Source: Asparagopsis taxiformis
Taxonomy: Eukaryota; Rhodophyta; Florideophyceae; Bonnemaisoniales; Bonnemaisoniaceae
Direction: 5' to 3'
NCBI GenBank assembly: GCA_030407315.1
Contig: JALQPE010002509.1
Coordinates: 1-64,000, forward strand
Length of the DNA: 64,000 nucleotides
Shown here: positions 55,801 to 64,000 of the stretch, piece after piece
How the letters are laid out: every line of letters starts with the position of its first letter
How positions within the stretch are numbered: position 1 is the stretch's first letter
Translations under genes and position numbers: made by a program
The notes under the pieces: generated by a model
Told to the model about the DNA's origin: nothing
Seen by the model: the letters and a program-made list of their open reading frames with translations, nothing else
Databases searched by the model: none

Positions 55801-56449
55801 CCTCGCAGACGGACACGCGTGAAGCAATCACGGAAAATCCCTGAGTGAGAAACGTTTTCTTCAACTCATCAACGCGATGCGGCCTGACCACCCTGGACAC
55901 GACTGCCGGAGGAGAAACATCCAGGGGGGAAATGAAGACTGGAATGTTTCGGCAGCTCTCCGGACTTATGTCATAGTCCACATCCACCGGGATGGGCACT
56001 GTGCCAGGGTAGGCCAGCCTGGTGCTGCGGAGAGGCTTGTTCGGTACGATGTCACGAGCGTTGTGATCATCGACCTTCTCCGCATCCTCTGCCAAGTCGC
56101 TGCCGGACGCGATGATCATGTCCGGAGCAGGCGAGCTAGGCAGAGGAGCACCAGATCCCTCGACGGCTGGCGCCGCTTCGGCAGATTGAGCCGGAAGCGG
56201 AGTTGCGGGAACGCCAGCGTCGATTGTCGGGACAACCGCGGGATCGGAAGCGGAAGGGGGGGAGGGGACGGGCTTAGGTGCTGGGCTGAGCTGGGTCAGC
56301 GCTGCAGCAGCTTCGCAAACGTCCATGGGGACAGGGGGGGCCAGAGAAGGAGAAGGAGAAGGAGTGGGAGAAGGAGTGGGAGAATCGTTGTCACGGCGGC
56401 TGGCAGAGCGCACCTGGCGGTCGAAAGCGTTGGGGGATTGTTGAGCCAT
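52808..56449 (-). CDS. ParB-like domain fused to 2OG-Fe(II) dioxygenase, set B
   Basis: A 1213-residue intronless protein from ATG 56449 (MAQQSPNAFDRQ; the upstream in-frame codon is TTG). After a Pro/Ser/Ala-rich N-terminus, residues about 175-380 are ParB-like: FISPLDVSPPAVVSRVVRPH, VDELKKTFLTQGFSVIASRV and the box YVDGSHRVTAL (D230). Then come VLPLSRLMNFHTHNVSEVTV and a helical domain. A long disordered middle (about 580-900) has NLS-like TKKRRLGE and MPRRSTRLQ. The C-terminus is a 2OG-Fe(II) oxygenase fold: GLRLLLTADGAADQDGHTDF (H1089, D1091), SVLVGRGDLYHYGVGF (H1161) and a candidate 2OG-binding Arg in GLPTRGH (R1184). All iron ligands are present. The closest relatives in view are 30726-32374 and the decayed copy at 63-3802. 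The reaction (Fe- and 2OG-dependent hydroxylation or demethylation) follows from the fold; the substrate is unknown. Confidence 0.82.
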   Translation of the reverse strand: MAQQSPNAFDRQVRSASRRDNDSPTPSPTPSPSPSLAPPVPMDVCEAAAALTQLSPAPKPVPSPPSASDPAVVPTIDAGVPATPLPAQSAEAAPAVEGSGAPLPSSPAPDMIIASGSDLAEDAEKVDDHNARDIVPNKPLRSTRLAYPGTVPIPVDVDYDISPESCRNIPVFISPLDVSPPAVVSRVVRPHRVDELKKTFLTQGFSVIASRVSVCEVIDSNAKVRLQYVDGSHRVTALKAILESAGPAPAKDSPEWEEFVKSDIYRRFGTIPVDLLLPPTRLGRDVFCSEEVLPLSRLMNFHTHNVSEVTVADNVCSVMEFINIHRLGKKKIEPTVQYIKERKALSWIRPRQLMRYVSIARGFKTIESPAFKYWSSIPNRPEFVQFSSTEDLAGCTVNLLFNGSFRSAPDVQKCFILEMTARYTCSRRSAGLKPYSVGTIGQEWIAGLLEIFGYVKEVAEYWNVSDVLRMLDGSIPSVGDPSKSFDIRSRVVEVLAQMVPKKGCWADFRPKEGPPDGYKSENIFPRKKSVFGKDARKMLLRVTGYRDMIMRKRFHAMYPDIPHAALPATCGDDAPIPSSSNSLPIPSSSIPLPPPPQLESASNSEVAPVPLTTPAVSASSPAVTPVKPTARGPQAGSEQSGPVSHAGTGTPNRPVQAAQEQVSPASQPEPATPAAEQHPAAPAPAVEASRSASASSSGSSSDDSFVPSPSGGVGQKTVARISTEGPTPENVVEGSSAKGGADPDEDVIEVSDSAPPGVETSGRKVMPRRSTRLQASRSGRGGTAGGAVEVVELESAPEDAGESSILGKRNLEAASATPEPSTKKRRLGETSSKSSSKKSKSASRGRSREPVLQFDDAQENPIPDSIVDENVAAVLPSAIASGSRMKYYMESTTVETVRAEMRAAAFQAATSPGAEDTVVDRYFAVKKALLENLGVIVMEGLLASSTAGNATHELFGHFARQFPLVEEVEKPSQQSDSNDDDREPQDEPPAFAKPGFDPSPWQFIHNVGDAKDRIDGGRGRLSLPRRELCDKLEEGNLEMYKNKLVAELALGVCAEFLKLGMEGDDPVFFPKTGLRLLLTADGAADQDGHTDFKVSTSRVAGPTESPSYFMMSSGADGFSIVAAPYSHVCLANPDADMWKVPIHRLYVPPYSVLVGRGDLYHYGVGFKRGDIPAGEKLVYGLPTRGHIYLKTEKDVLTDHIHTVEYYKYDRSNR

Positions 56450-56654
56450 TGCTTTGGTGAAGAAATGAGGAAAGAAGAGTGAAAGATTGAGAAAGAGAGA
56501 AGAAGATCTGAACGACAAGCTGTTTTGCTGCGTAAGCTGAGTAAGATAGGCGAAACTTAGAGAACTGACATATTCCTATTAGTATACACCCTGGTAATGA
56601 TATTCAGCGGTTGACCAATCCGAACCTTCCACATCACTTTTCGTTGTACGACAA
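56450..56654. promoter_or_regulatory. Presumed promoter region of the ParB-2OG gene
   Basis: Non-coding sequence upstream of ATG 56449 on the minus strand, bounded by the foldback at 56655. No clear TATA element was identified. Confidence 0.3.
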
Positions 56655-56862
56655 TTACAGCTCAGGCAGTTTACCAAGGATCCTTACAGCAAAGCCATCG
56701 TTACGATGACTTTGCTGTAAGGAAACGTTTCATTACAGAGGCCAGGAATTTTTTTACCGGGTAAAGAAATCATGGCCACTGTAATGATACCTTTCCTTAC
56801 AGCAAAGTCATCGTAACGATGACTTTGCTGTAAGCATCCCTGGTAAACTGCTCCATCTGTAA
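56655..56862. repeat. TTACAG foldback element, ~208-bp long form
   Basis: Outer ends are TTACAG and CTGTAA, then GCAGTTTACC...GGTAAACTGC. Inside are two copies of the ACAGCAAAGTCATCG/CGATGACTTTGCTGT hairpin flanking a CATTACAG...CTGTAATG and TTTACCGGGTAAA centre. It lies just upstream of the ParB-2OG gene, as the 52237 copy lies just downstream. Confidence 0.85.
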
Positions 56863-58269
56863 GCCGTTGGTCTCAACCCTCGCTCTCATTTCTGTTGTCC
56901 TCCTTCATCATCTCCACCTACCTTCTCCCTACACACCACGTCTCTAATGTCACTCTGCCCACCCTTTGGTGCATGAAATATTTTCTTACCACTGCCATAG
57001 TCCACACATACTGCTGCCTTCATACTTCTGCATGCCTACCCTTCAATCTTTCTTCCATCTTTCTCTACCGTGCTAGGCTTAGACCATGCTCTGTGCACAT
57101 CTGACTTACTTAATATCATTGTATAGTTAGAAACTAGAATAATAATTACATCACTAGAGTACACTGCAAATGTTAGTAACTATGGTTGGTGTGGTACACA
57201 ACACCCTACCTCCTTCATGAGTAAACTTTGCGCACAGAACCGTTCAATTCCAGGTAGTGCAGCCAGCGCAAACCAGGCTTGCACGACGCAGAGTGCTCCC
57301 CAGAGCCGTCAACAGCCGTCCAAACCATCGTTGTACGATGTTCCCGGCTCCACACTTCCCTTCTCACCCTTCCCAGGGTGGTAGTGATGCTTTTCTCTTC
57401 AGCAGAAGGAGAATTGCTCTTCTCCGCTGTAGTATTCATGATACTATTGTCTCCCATTGTAATCCCTGCAATCTCAGTTCGTTCAATCAGTTCTCTGTTC
57501 AAATGTTGTGTAGACGATGAAATCCACAATTGTGGTACCTCCGAGTGCGCTTCCAGTCTCTCAGCTTCCTCTCATATACTGTCCGGACAAGACATTCCCT
57601 ACCTACGTTCAGTCCTGATGAACCTTACGCTGCACCCGCTCAGCACCTCTGACTCTACCTGATCCTGATACCTCCACAAAGCGTTTAGCCCTTTCCATCA
57701 ATCTACACCTAATAGTATGTACCTCTAGCGCATATAATGCAATCGAACCCGTTTACCTCACCACGTCAATTATCATTCATATTCCAACAACCTATTTCAT
57801 CCACACTCTCCACCTCGCTTCTTCTTCCGTACCATTGATTCCTATCAATCGATTCTACGTGAGTTTTATACATTTACTACGATCCACCTCTCCTACAAGT
57901 CTGAAAAATTCATTTCTACACTAACTTTTGCTACTCACAAATAAACGGTTCCCGTGCAGGCCACTGCTTGAATTTCTTCCTATTGGCGTACTCGGCTGCA
58001 AAGGATTCATAGACTATTTAAACGGTGATCATATAAATGGTTTTCAATGTGCTCCAATGGACAATACACCAATGAACATCAATATGAATTCATTTCAACT
58101 ATCTATTCACTATTGCGATTCAGTTTTCTTGCATACCAAATCTCATTGCGTTCCTACCCTAGTCGATTCAAAATGCTTCCTCTTCGTCAGTTGATCAATA
58201 TTCCTTACAACGAGCAGGTCCTCTGGACATCCTAAAGTTGGTTACTTAACCTTAACAATCGATGAATTT
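56863..58269. other. Intergenic, nothing recognised
   Basis: A pyrimidine-rich stretch. A 104-codon minus-strand frame (57215-57529) has no recognisable motif and no conserved context. No gene is called. Confidence 0.4.
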
Positions 58270-58580
58270 GCTGTAATGAAACGTTTTCTTACAGCAAAGT
58301 CATCGTTACGATGACTTTGCTGTAAGAAAAGAAAACATTACAGCAGCCATGATTTCTTTACCGGGTAAAAAAATTGTGGCCGCTGTAATGAAACGTTTTC
58401 TTACAGAAAAGTCATCGTAACGATGACTTTGCTGTAAGAAAGCAAATCATTACAGCGGCCACAATTTTTTTACCCGGTAAAATTTCTTGCTCATTTTTTA
58501 CCCGGTAAAAAATTCTTGGCCACTGTAATGGAAACGTTTTCTTACAGCAAAATCATCGTAACGATGACTTTGCTGTAAGC
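58270..58580. repeat. Composite TTACAG foldback cluster
   Basis: Three copies of the ACAGCAAAGTCATCG...CGATGACTTTGCTGT hairpin alternate with CATTACAGCGGCCA-type blocks and TTTTTACCCGGTAAAA palindromes. It looks like nested or tandem insertion of the same foldback family, just downstream of the transposase gene. Confidence 0.88.
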
Positions 58581-58699
58581 ATACCTCCCTCCATCCTCTC
58601 AGATCCTCTCCCCACTACTTTGCACCAATCCACCAACGCCCTAGATTGTACAATTCATATGTGATGCATCTGGTTCTTCATTTTATTCTTCCCTAAAAA

Positions 58700-61600
58700 T
58701 CATGCAGCCCTCGGTGGAAATCCGTCTCGCCTACATAGTGCATATATCTCTCCACCCTCCAGCAGTCCGGGTCCGTGCCTTACCTCCCTCATGTTCTCAT
58801 CATATTCGCATACACTCCCATTGCAATAGTGCATACCAAACACCTCAGTGACTCCCTCACTCATCTCCACAATTACTGTTCGTCGCCTCTCTTCGACCTT
58901 GAACACTCCTTCATCAGTTTTTTGCAAACCCAGGCAAACTCCATAAGCTGTACCTTGCTCATCTCTCGCACTCTCGTTCCTAAGGATAAAGAACGCTAGA
59001 ACAATAAAAAACCGCGGTTCATAATTAATTCTTCCCCGCATTATCTCTGATGTGAGACGAGACGCCGGGTACAGAATCGCTTGTGAAGTTGCACCATCCT
59101 CACATATCCTCTGTTCAGGGCAAACAGCATGGATGATAGCTCCTGATTCTAGAGAGCCAGACCTCTGCACTGTTTTCCTTCCCCACTCTGTCGTAGTGCT
59201 TCTAGAAACTCTTCTCACCCATTCGGCATACTTTCCACACCCGCTTGTTCCGCTTCCGTACCTTTCGGTAAAGAACCGTTTGAAAACACCTACAGCACCC
59301 TCTGCCATATCACATTTTCCATTCATGTACTCCTTGACCTCGTCAATAGATATACCTCCATGCCCTCTCCACGTCACAATTTCACCATCCGCCGACAATA
59401 TCTTTCCTCGACGCTGGGAGAGAAGCTGGAGAACCGGTTCCTGGAAGCAGTTTTTCACTACCTCGTCTTCCACATCTATTTCTCTCCCTAGCTCCTGTGA
59501 AAGAACGTTGACCATTTGAGAGCATTCGGACGAGGACCAATGTTGTGGCTCCATGCCGATTTCGCGCAAAACAATGGCCACTCTCGTCTGCCAGTCATCC
59601 GCAAGAACTAATTCCAGCGCTGAAAGCTGTTCGCTTTGGTGATTGGACATTCTCACACCTTTCTTCAGCGGCTGATGCATCCGTTCGAATATAAGCTCCT
59701 GCACGTGCTTCACAGAGCCGTAGGCAGGAAGCGTATGAACACAAAACTCGACAAGACGATGAACATTAGGCTTGTCCAAATGTGCTCCTGCTCCCTTCAC
59801 TTTCCGACAATACTCATTCAACGTCTCCACGTAGTCTATGGTTCTTCCCAGAATGTATTCATTCCTGCCACCTTCTCCGTCAGCCGTCTCTACTTCATGT
59901 GGACCGTCTTTCCACCATACGGGCATGAAACTAATACACGAAACCAGCTTCTGAAACATCACTACTAGTTTGACGGCCCCATCAAATTTTTCACGATGAC
60001 CTTCCCCTTTCCCATCCATCATTCGAGCTGCGTTTTCGAATGCCATAGGTGCTATCAGAAGCACACTGAATATGTCACTCATGTTCATGGAAAGCAGATT
60101 GTTGGTTCCAAATAAACGGTTCTGCCTTCCCATCCTGAACTTCTTCAGAGCGCCCAGAATTTGCAATTCGGCTACCTCTCGAATTCGTGGGCTGGCAGCT
60201 GAAATACAAGCGTTCAGTACATCTTGTGCCAGTCCAGACAATAGATGGTCAGGTGCTATCACTGCGGAACGGTACGGGTCAAAAATTGATGGGACAACTG
60301 AAACTCCGTTTTCCGTCTTCGGTACTTCTTCCTGCACTGCTTCCAAGGAAGTGCTCAGGACATGAAATGGTAAATCTTCCCCTTCTTCTGCAGCCAGTCC
60401 GAGAGTGCGAAGCTGGGTTTCTGTGGCATCCTTACGTGTCGATGCATTCCGATACTTGCTCCTGGCATGCGTCGATGTTTGCCCGTTCACTACCGAAGTG
60501 TATGCATTCTTCGTGCCACCAGTACTGCTCAGGTCATATTTGCGGAAACTGCAGATGTGGCACGGAGAGTTTGATGTGTGTCCAAGAACATCCAGGGTAT
60601 GTGAAACTGCAGGATAGTCTCCAATGCTCCCCACTGGGTCTAGAAATACCACAACATCTTCTCCCTCTGCATTTTTCGTTGGGAAACCCTCTGTGCTTCC
60701 TCGCACTATATCTTGAACGATATATCGCAATACACAATTTGTGGACACTCCGGAGGTGGCAAACCAATCACTCGAACGGCTTGGTAGCTTCCCCTTTTCC
60801 GAGGCGGTAGATTGAGAGGTAACATATAGCATCCACCAAAACTTCCCTTCCTGCTTGTGAATGGTTCAAAGTCATCCGTGTAAAGGAGAAATCGGTAAAC
60901 AAAGTAGTTTCGACCATCCTCCAGCTTTCCCCAACATGGTGCATCTTCTCGCGGAGACGCTGGGTGCCATTGCGACCTGTGGTCTCCGAAACCATCCGAG
61001 AACACCCCTGAAACACGAATTTCTTCATAGTTGGGGCTTCCTAGTCTATCGGGCGGGTTTCTGGCTTCAGCAAAGCTCGCGCCCGGTGAAAAGCAAAGTA
61101 ACATGGTGGATGCTTCTCCGACCTGCTCTTTCAAATACCTGTTCACCAATACGACGTTTGGAACAATATCACCCTCTTCCATTCCAATTGGTAATAGAAC
61201 GGTTATCACGTCCCCAGCTCGTGTTCCTTTTCCCTTGGCTCCTGCTCCGATTACACATTGCGATATCGCTCGCAGAGCATGCTGCCTCTCCCATTCCAAT
61301 AGATGTGACATTCGCGGCTGCAGATATTTTTCGACATGCACATCATGCTCACCGTCGTGTCGAGCCTCATAGGTAACTATGGTCCTAGCATGAAGTTCCC
61401 ACAACGACGTAACCGCCACTCTTCTCCTCTTCGGTTTCCCACCATCTCTGTCATTCTTCCTGAACCCTTTTGCTCTTTCGATGACGGCAACCTGAAGAGC
61501 TCCTGGATGACATCGGATTCGAATTGCTGTTCCATCAGGTACATAAATGTGCTTCAAACCCTTTTTCCCATCGCTGTCAATGGGAACAACTGCTGTGCGA

Positions 61601-62502
61601 ACGAATGGGTCGCTCAAAACACCCCTCCTGCACTTTGCAATGAACGAATCTTCAATGCTGCACTCTGCGGTTGATTTTTCTCCTTCCGAGCTTCGATTGT
61701 TCGCATCACTGCGGAATGCTTTAAAGATTGGTCGAGTCTGGACATCTTTCAGAGTCCATGTGCTTGGGAGTACAATACGAACTTTCGCCATTCCTCCACA
61801 ATTGTCTCTGTCATCTGTTGTTCCACGGGTTCCTACTGCACCTCGATGCTGTGCAGCTCTTGCTCCGCTCTTTCGAAGGTCTATCGGAAACTCGATGTCA
61901 CAGCTCTTTGCATAGCAGTGTTTCCTCAAGAATGGTAGTATCTTCTGTCGCATCACAGAGTCCGACGGGACGTGCTCACTTGGATCTCTGCGGAAATTCA
62001 TTCCGAACAGGGTACCTTCATAGTGGGCTCTTGTCATTCTTTGAGTTCCACTCAGCTGAAGAGCCCCATACATCGCAGGCCATCGTAGTAATGCCTTGAA
62101 ATCACCACATGCTTCATCCCCAGCATTTCGGTCTATCGGGCCTCCAGTTGAAATGGAATCAGAACCTCGTCCGGTTGCTTCTTCCGATTCCATTAGCGTG
62201 CTCGATGCTACGTAGATGTCACTTTCAGCTTCATCGTTGTTGCTGTACACATCAATACAACCTTCTATTGTGTCACCCATAGGGATTGGGGACTCCAATA
62301 GGTCATCTGTGGTACACTCACGTCGTAGCTCATTACCTCTCGGGATTTCTTTGTTCATGCAGGCTGCATCACTGCTGCGGATTTCTCCCTGCAGTTTCCC
62401 AGGAAGCTGTTTACTGGGACTGGCCACATTGAGTGAATCGAATCTCGCCTTTGTCCTACGACTTGTGGTTTTCTTTCGAATAGGAGTCCGTCTCGGAGCC
62501 AT
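58700..62502 (-). CDS. CACTA-like (tnp2/Transposase_21-type) DDE transposase, one frameshift
   Basis: Two overlapping minus-strand frames (62502-60706 and 60832-58700) make one gene of about 1230 codons. The basic N-terminus (APRRTPIRKKTTSRRTKARF) is followed by an acidic region. First-Asp block: FLLYTDDFEPFTSRKGSFGG (D543/D544), then MLPLNLPPRKRGSYQAVRVI GLPP. After a one-base shift near 60735 the second frame gives VVVFLDPVGSIGDYPAVSHT and LDVLGHTSNSPCHIC, the GDYPA...CxxC block typical of tnp2-type transposases, and later HVQELIFERMHQPLKKGVRM SN, the candidate Glu. The shift lies inside an overlap too short for an intron, so it is decay, recoding or a sequencing error. Such enzymes cut at terminal inverted repeats and usually make 2-3-bp target duplications. 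It is a candidate mobiliser for neighbouring sequence. Confidence 0.75.
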
Positions 62503-63463
62503 CTTGATGTTTTTGTTCTTTTCTTCTTCGCTCAGTTTTGTTGCATAGAATACAACTCTAAACTTCTATGACATGACTACTATCTCAATACAGTACTACT
62601 ACTTTTAACCGTTACGAAACCTTTCCAGGCTTTCATTCGATCCAATGAACTGGTTCACCACAATGCTTTGTCCTATGCTCATTGCTTTATGCACATTGAT
62701 TGCTATTTCAGCCGGACTCAACATCGTTTTGCTATCTTGTATCGCATTCCCTAACCACAAACCCAGCCAAGATGTATCCATTTCCGGAAAACGGCCGTTT
62801 ATTTCGCAGTGATGCTCTAGGCACTAATACTGAATCTGATTTTCTCATACACGTGCTTCCTACTCGTATACTCTACCACATTTTCGGCCCTATTTACAAG
62901 TTGAAAACACAATCTCTCGTTGAATCGTACTCGGTGTGATATCTTAAATTAGCATAAATTTATATATTGCAATGCAGATTCACTGCTCGCTTGCAACATG
63001 AAAATTATAAAATTTCTCCCACACTGCTGTTTCCTAGCCTCCCACATCCACGTGGCCCGCTTTGACTGCCTGCCAAGTGTGCTCAGAGCATGCAATGACG
63101 TCATCGATATATACCGTCCAAATCATCACTGGAAGCGCGGACTCCTCGTCCAGGAAAGTGCGCCATTTTTCCTACTCCTCGCCTCCCCCTTTCCAGTAGG
63201 CCCCATATGCTAGTGTTTTTTCTATATTTCTGTAGTGATGACGTCATTATAGACTAGAGAAGGCGGTAGAAGATACAATAATTTTGCGCCTGTTCTGCCA
63301 GGTCATGTGCTTCAAAGCGTAATTCGCACCCTAGGTATCGTTTTTCTGGGCCTCCCATCGCACCGCTCCGTTTCAAATTCATCCCTCTATTGTTCTCCTA
63401 CACGTCATTTCCGCCCGCAGAATGCTACTTAAACAACAGATTCTGGAAATCCCTGTTTCCATC
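62503..63463. other. Intergenic upstream of the transposase gene
   Basis: It holds the presumed promoter for the minus-strand transposase. No gene or element was recognised. Confidence 0.4.
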
Positions 63464-63604
63464 TTCATATCCGTCGGAAACAAAGCAACAACTCTGGCTG
63501 TGGAAGCAGTATAGATCATCTATACTGCTTCCAAAGCGTAAGTTGTAGATCATCAATACTGCTTCCAGAGCCAAAGTTGTTGCTTTGTCTCCGACGGATA
63601 TGAA
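63464..63604. repeat. Nested inverted repeat (foldback)
   Basis: The left arm TTCATATCCGTCGGA...ACAAAGCAACAACT is matched by AGTTGTTGCTTTGT...CCGACGGATATGAA on the right. The centre contains GGAAGCAGTATAGATCATCT running into TATACTGCTTCC, a second smaller palindrome, so two hairpins are nested. Confidence 0.85.
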
Positions 63605-64000
63605 CCATGATGGTACGTTTCCACAACTCACGCCACTAACCCAGTTTTCTATTCGTTTTCTCTTTCTCAGGTTTCCAGTCGGTGAGTGTTCCACTTCTAC
63701 TTTCATTTATCTTTCTCTCTTACCACTTCTCCACTAATTTTCTTTTCTGCCTGTGAGTACATATCTCAATTTGGGATGCAATGGTATTTGTTAAGGTACG
63801 TTAGTCTCCTAATCACCATCAATTTCCCTCTCCAATTCAACGTCACTAACTTGTTTCCTTTCTATACATCATTTTTTCTTATTCTCTTCATTTCCTAGCT
63901 TATTCATGCAGCTCAATCAGTTGATAGATTTCTAGACTTTTCTAGTAGTTTTAGTTTTACTCGTCGGAATAGTGTTAGTTGTAGTAGCATTTTTAACATA
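63605..64000. other. AT-rich end of window, nothing recognised
   Basis: No reading frame or repeat supported. Confidence 0.4.

Noticed and set aside
57215..57529. 104-codon minus-strand frame as a gene
   Set aside because: No recognised motif, no paralogue in the window and no supporting context.
52237..58580. Rho-independent terminators
   Set aside because: The hairpins are long, nested, repeated elements in a eukaryotic context and lack the simple stem-plus-T-tract form at gene ends.
58700..62502. Assignment of the transposase to Kyakuja-Dileera-Zisupton
   Set aside because: The GDxPA...GH...CxxC block and the DDFEPF block resemble tnp2/Transposase_21 (CACTA) more than the KDZ core, and no KDZ-type Cys cluster was seen.

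Overview
The window is eukaryotic nuclear DNA. It holds a Ty3/Gypsy LTR retrotransposon, a CACTA-like (tnp2/Transposase_21-type) transposase, SET domains, Tudor/Agenet-like barrels, long non-coding gaps, foldback elements and minisatellites. No prokaryotic operon or Shine-Dalgarno structure is seen. The large genes are almost intronless. A fungus, an alga or another protist would all fit, and the lineage cannot be fixed from this sequence alone.

Layout. (1) 63-3802, minus strand: a decayed full-length ParB-2OG-dioxygenase gene. (2) 4.07-6.3 kb: copies of a ~500-bp repeat carrying an ACATG hairpin. (3) 7400-20087: a GC-rich Ty3/Gypsy chromovirus with ~790-bp LTRs, PBS, PPT, frameshifted gag/PR/RT-RNaseH/IN/chromodomain and a ~925-codon antisense reading frame between the chromodomain and the 3' LTR. 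An integrase fragment of another element follows. (4) 21.4-32.4 kb, 'set A': a Tudor/Agenet-like protein (+), a coiled-coil NLS protein (-), an adenine-MTase/SET protein (-) and a 2OG dioxygenase (-). (5) 33.3-56.4 kb, 'set B': paralogues of the same four proteins in another order and orientation. (6) 58.7-62.5 kb: a CACTA-like transposase with one frameshift. Set B's MTase gene is cut by an 11.5-kb terminal-inverted-repeat insertion (38953-50488). The insertion is itself a long imperfect palindrome and carries subterminal repeats, a minisatellite and splice-signal-like repeats.

Most interesting point. Two paralogous four-gene sets lie side by side. Each encodes (i) a beta-class (DPPY before the FxG motif) DNA adenine methyltransferase fused to a C-terminal SET domain and, in set B, to an N-terminal ParB-like DGxHR domain; (ii) a 2OG-Fe(II) dioxygenase, fused to ParB in set B and in the decayed copy; (iii) a Tudor/Agenet-like candidate reader; and (iv) a nuclear coiled-coil protein. 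I infer a mobile-element-borne chromatin/DNA modification cassette (candidate writer, eraser, reader and scaffold) that may move with the CACTA-like transposase. The domain calls rest on motifs read by eye. The system-level function is inference.

Caveat. Several otherwise long reading frames are broken by single-base shifts, and the two LTRs differ by short indels. Some frameshifts may therefore be assembly errors and not decay.
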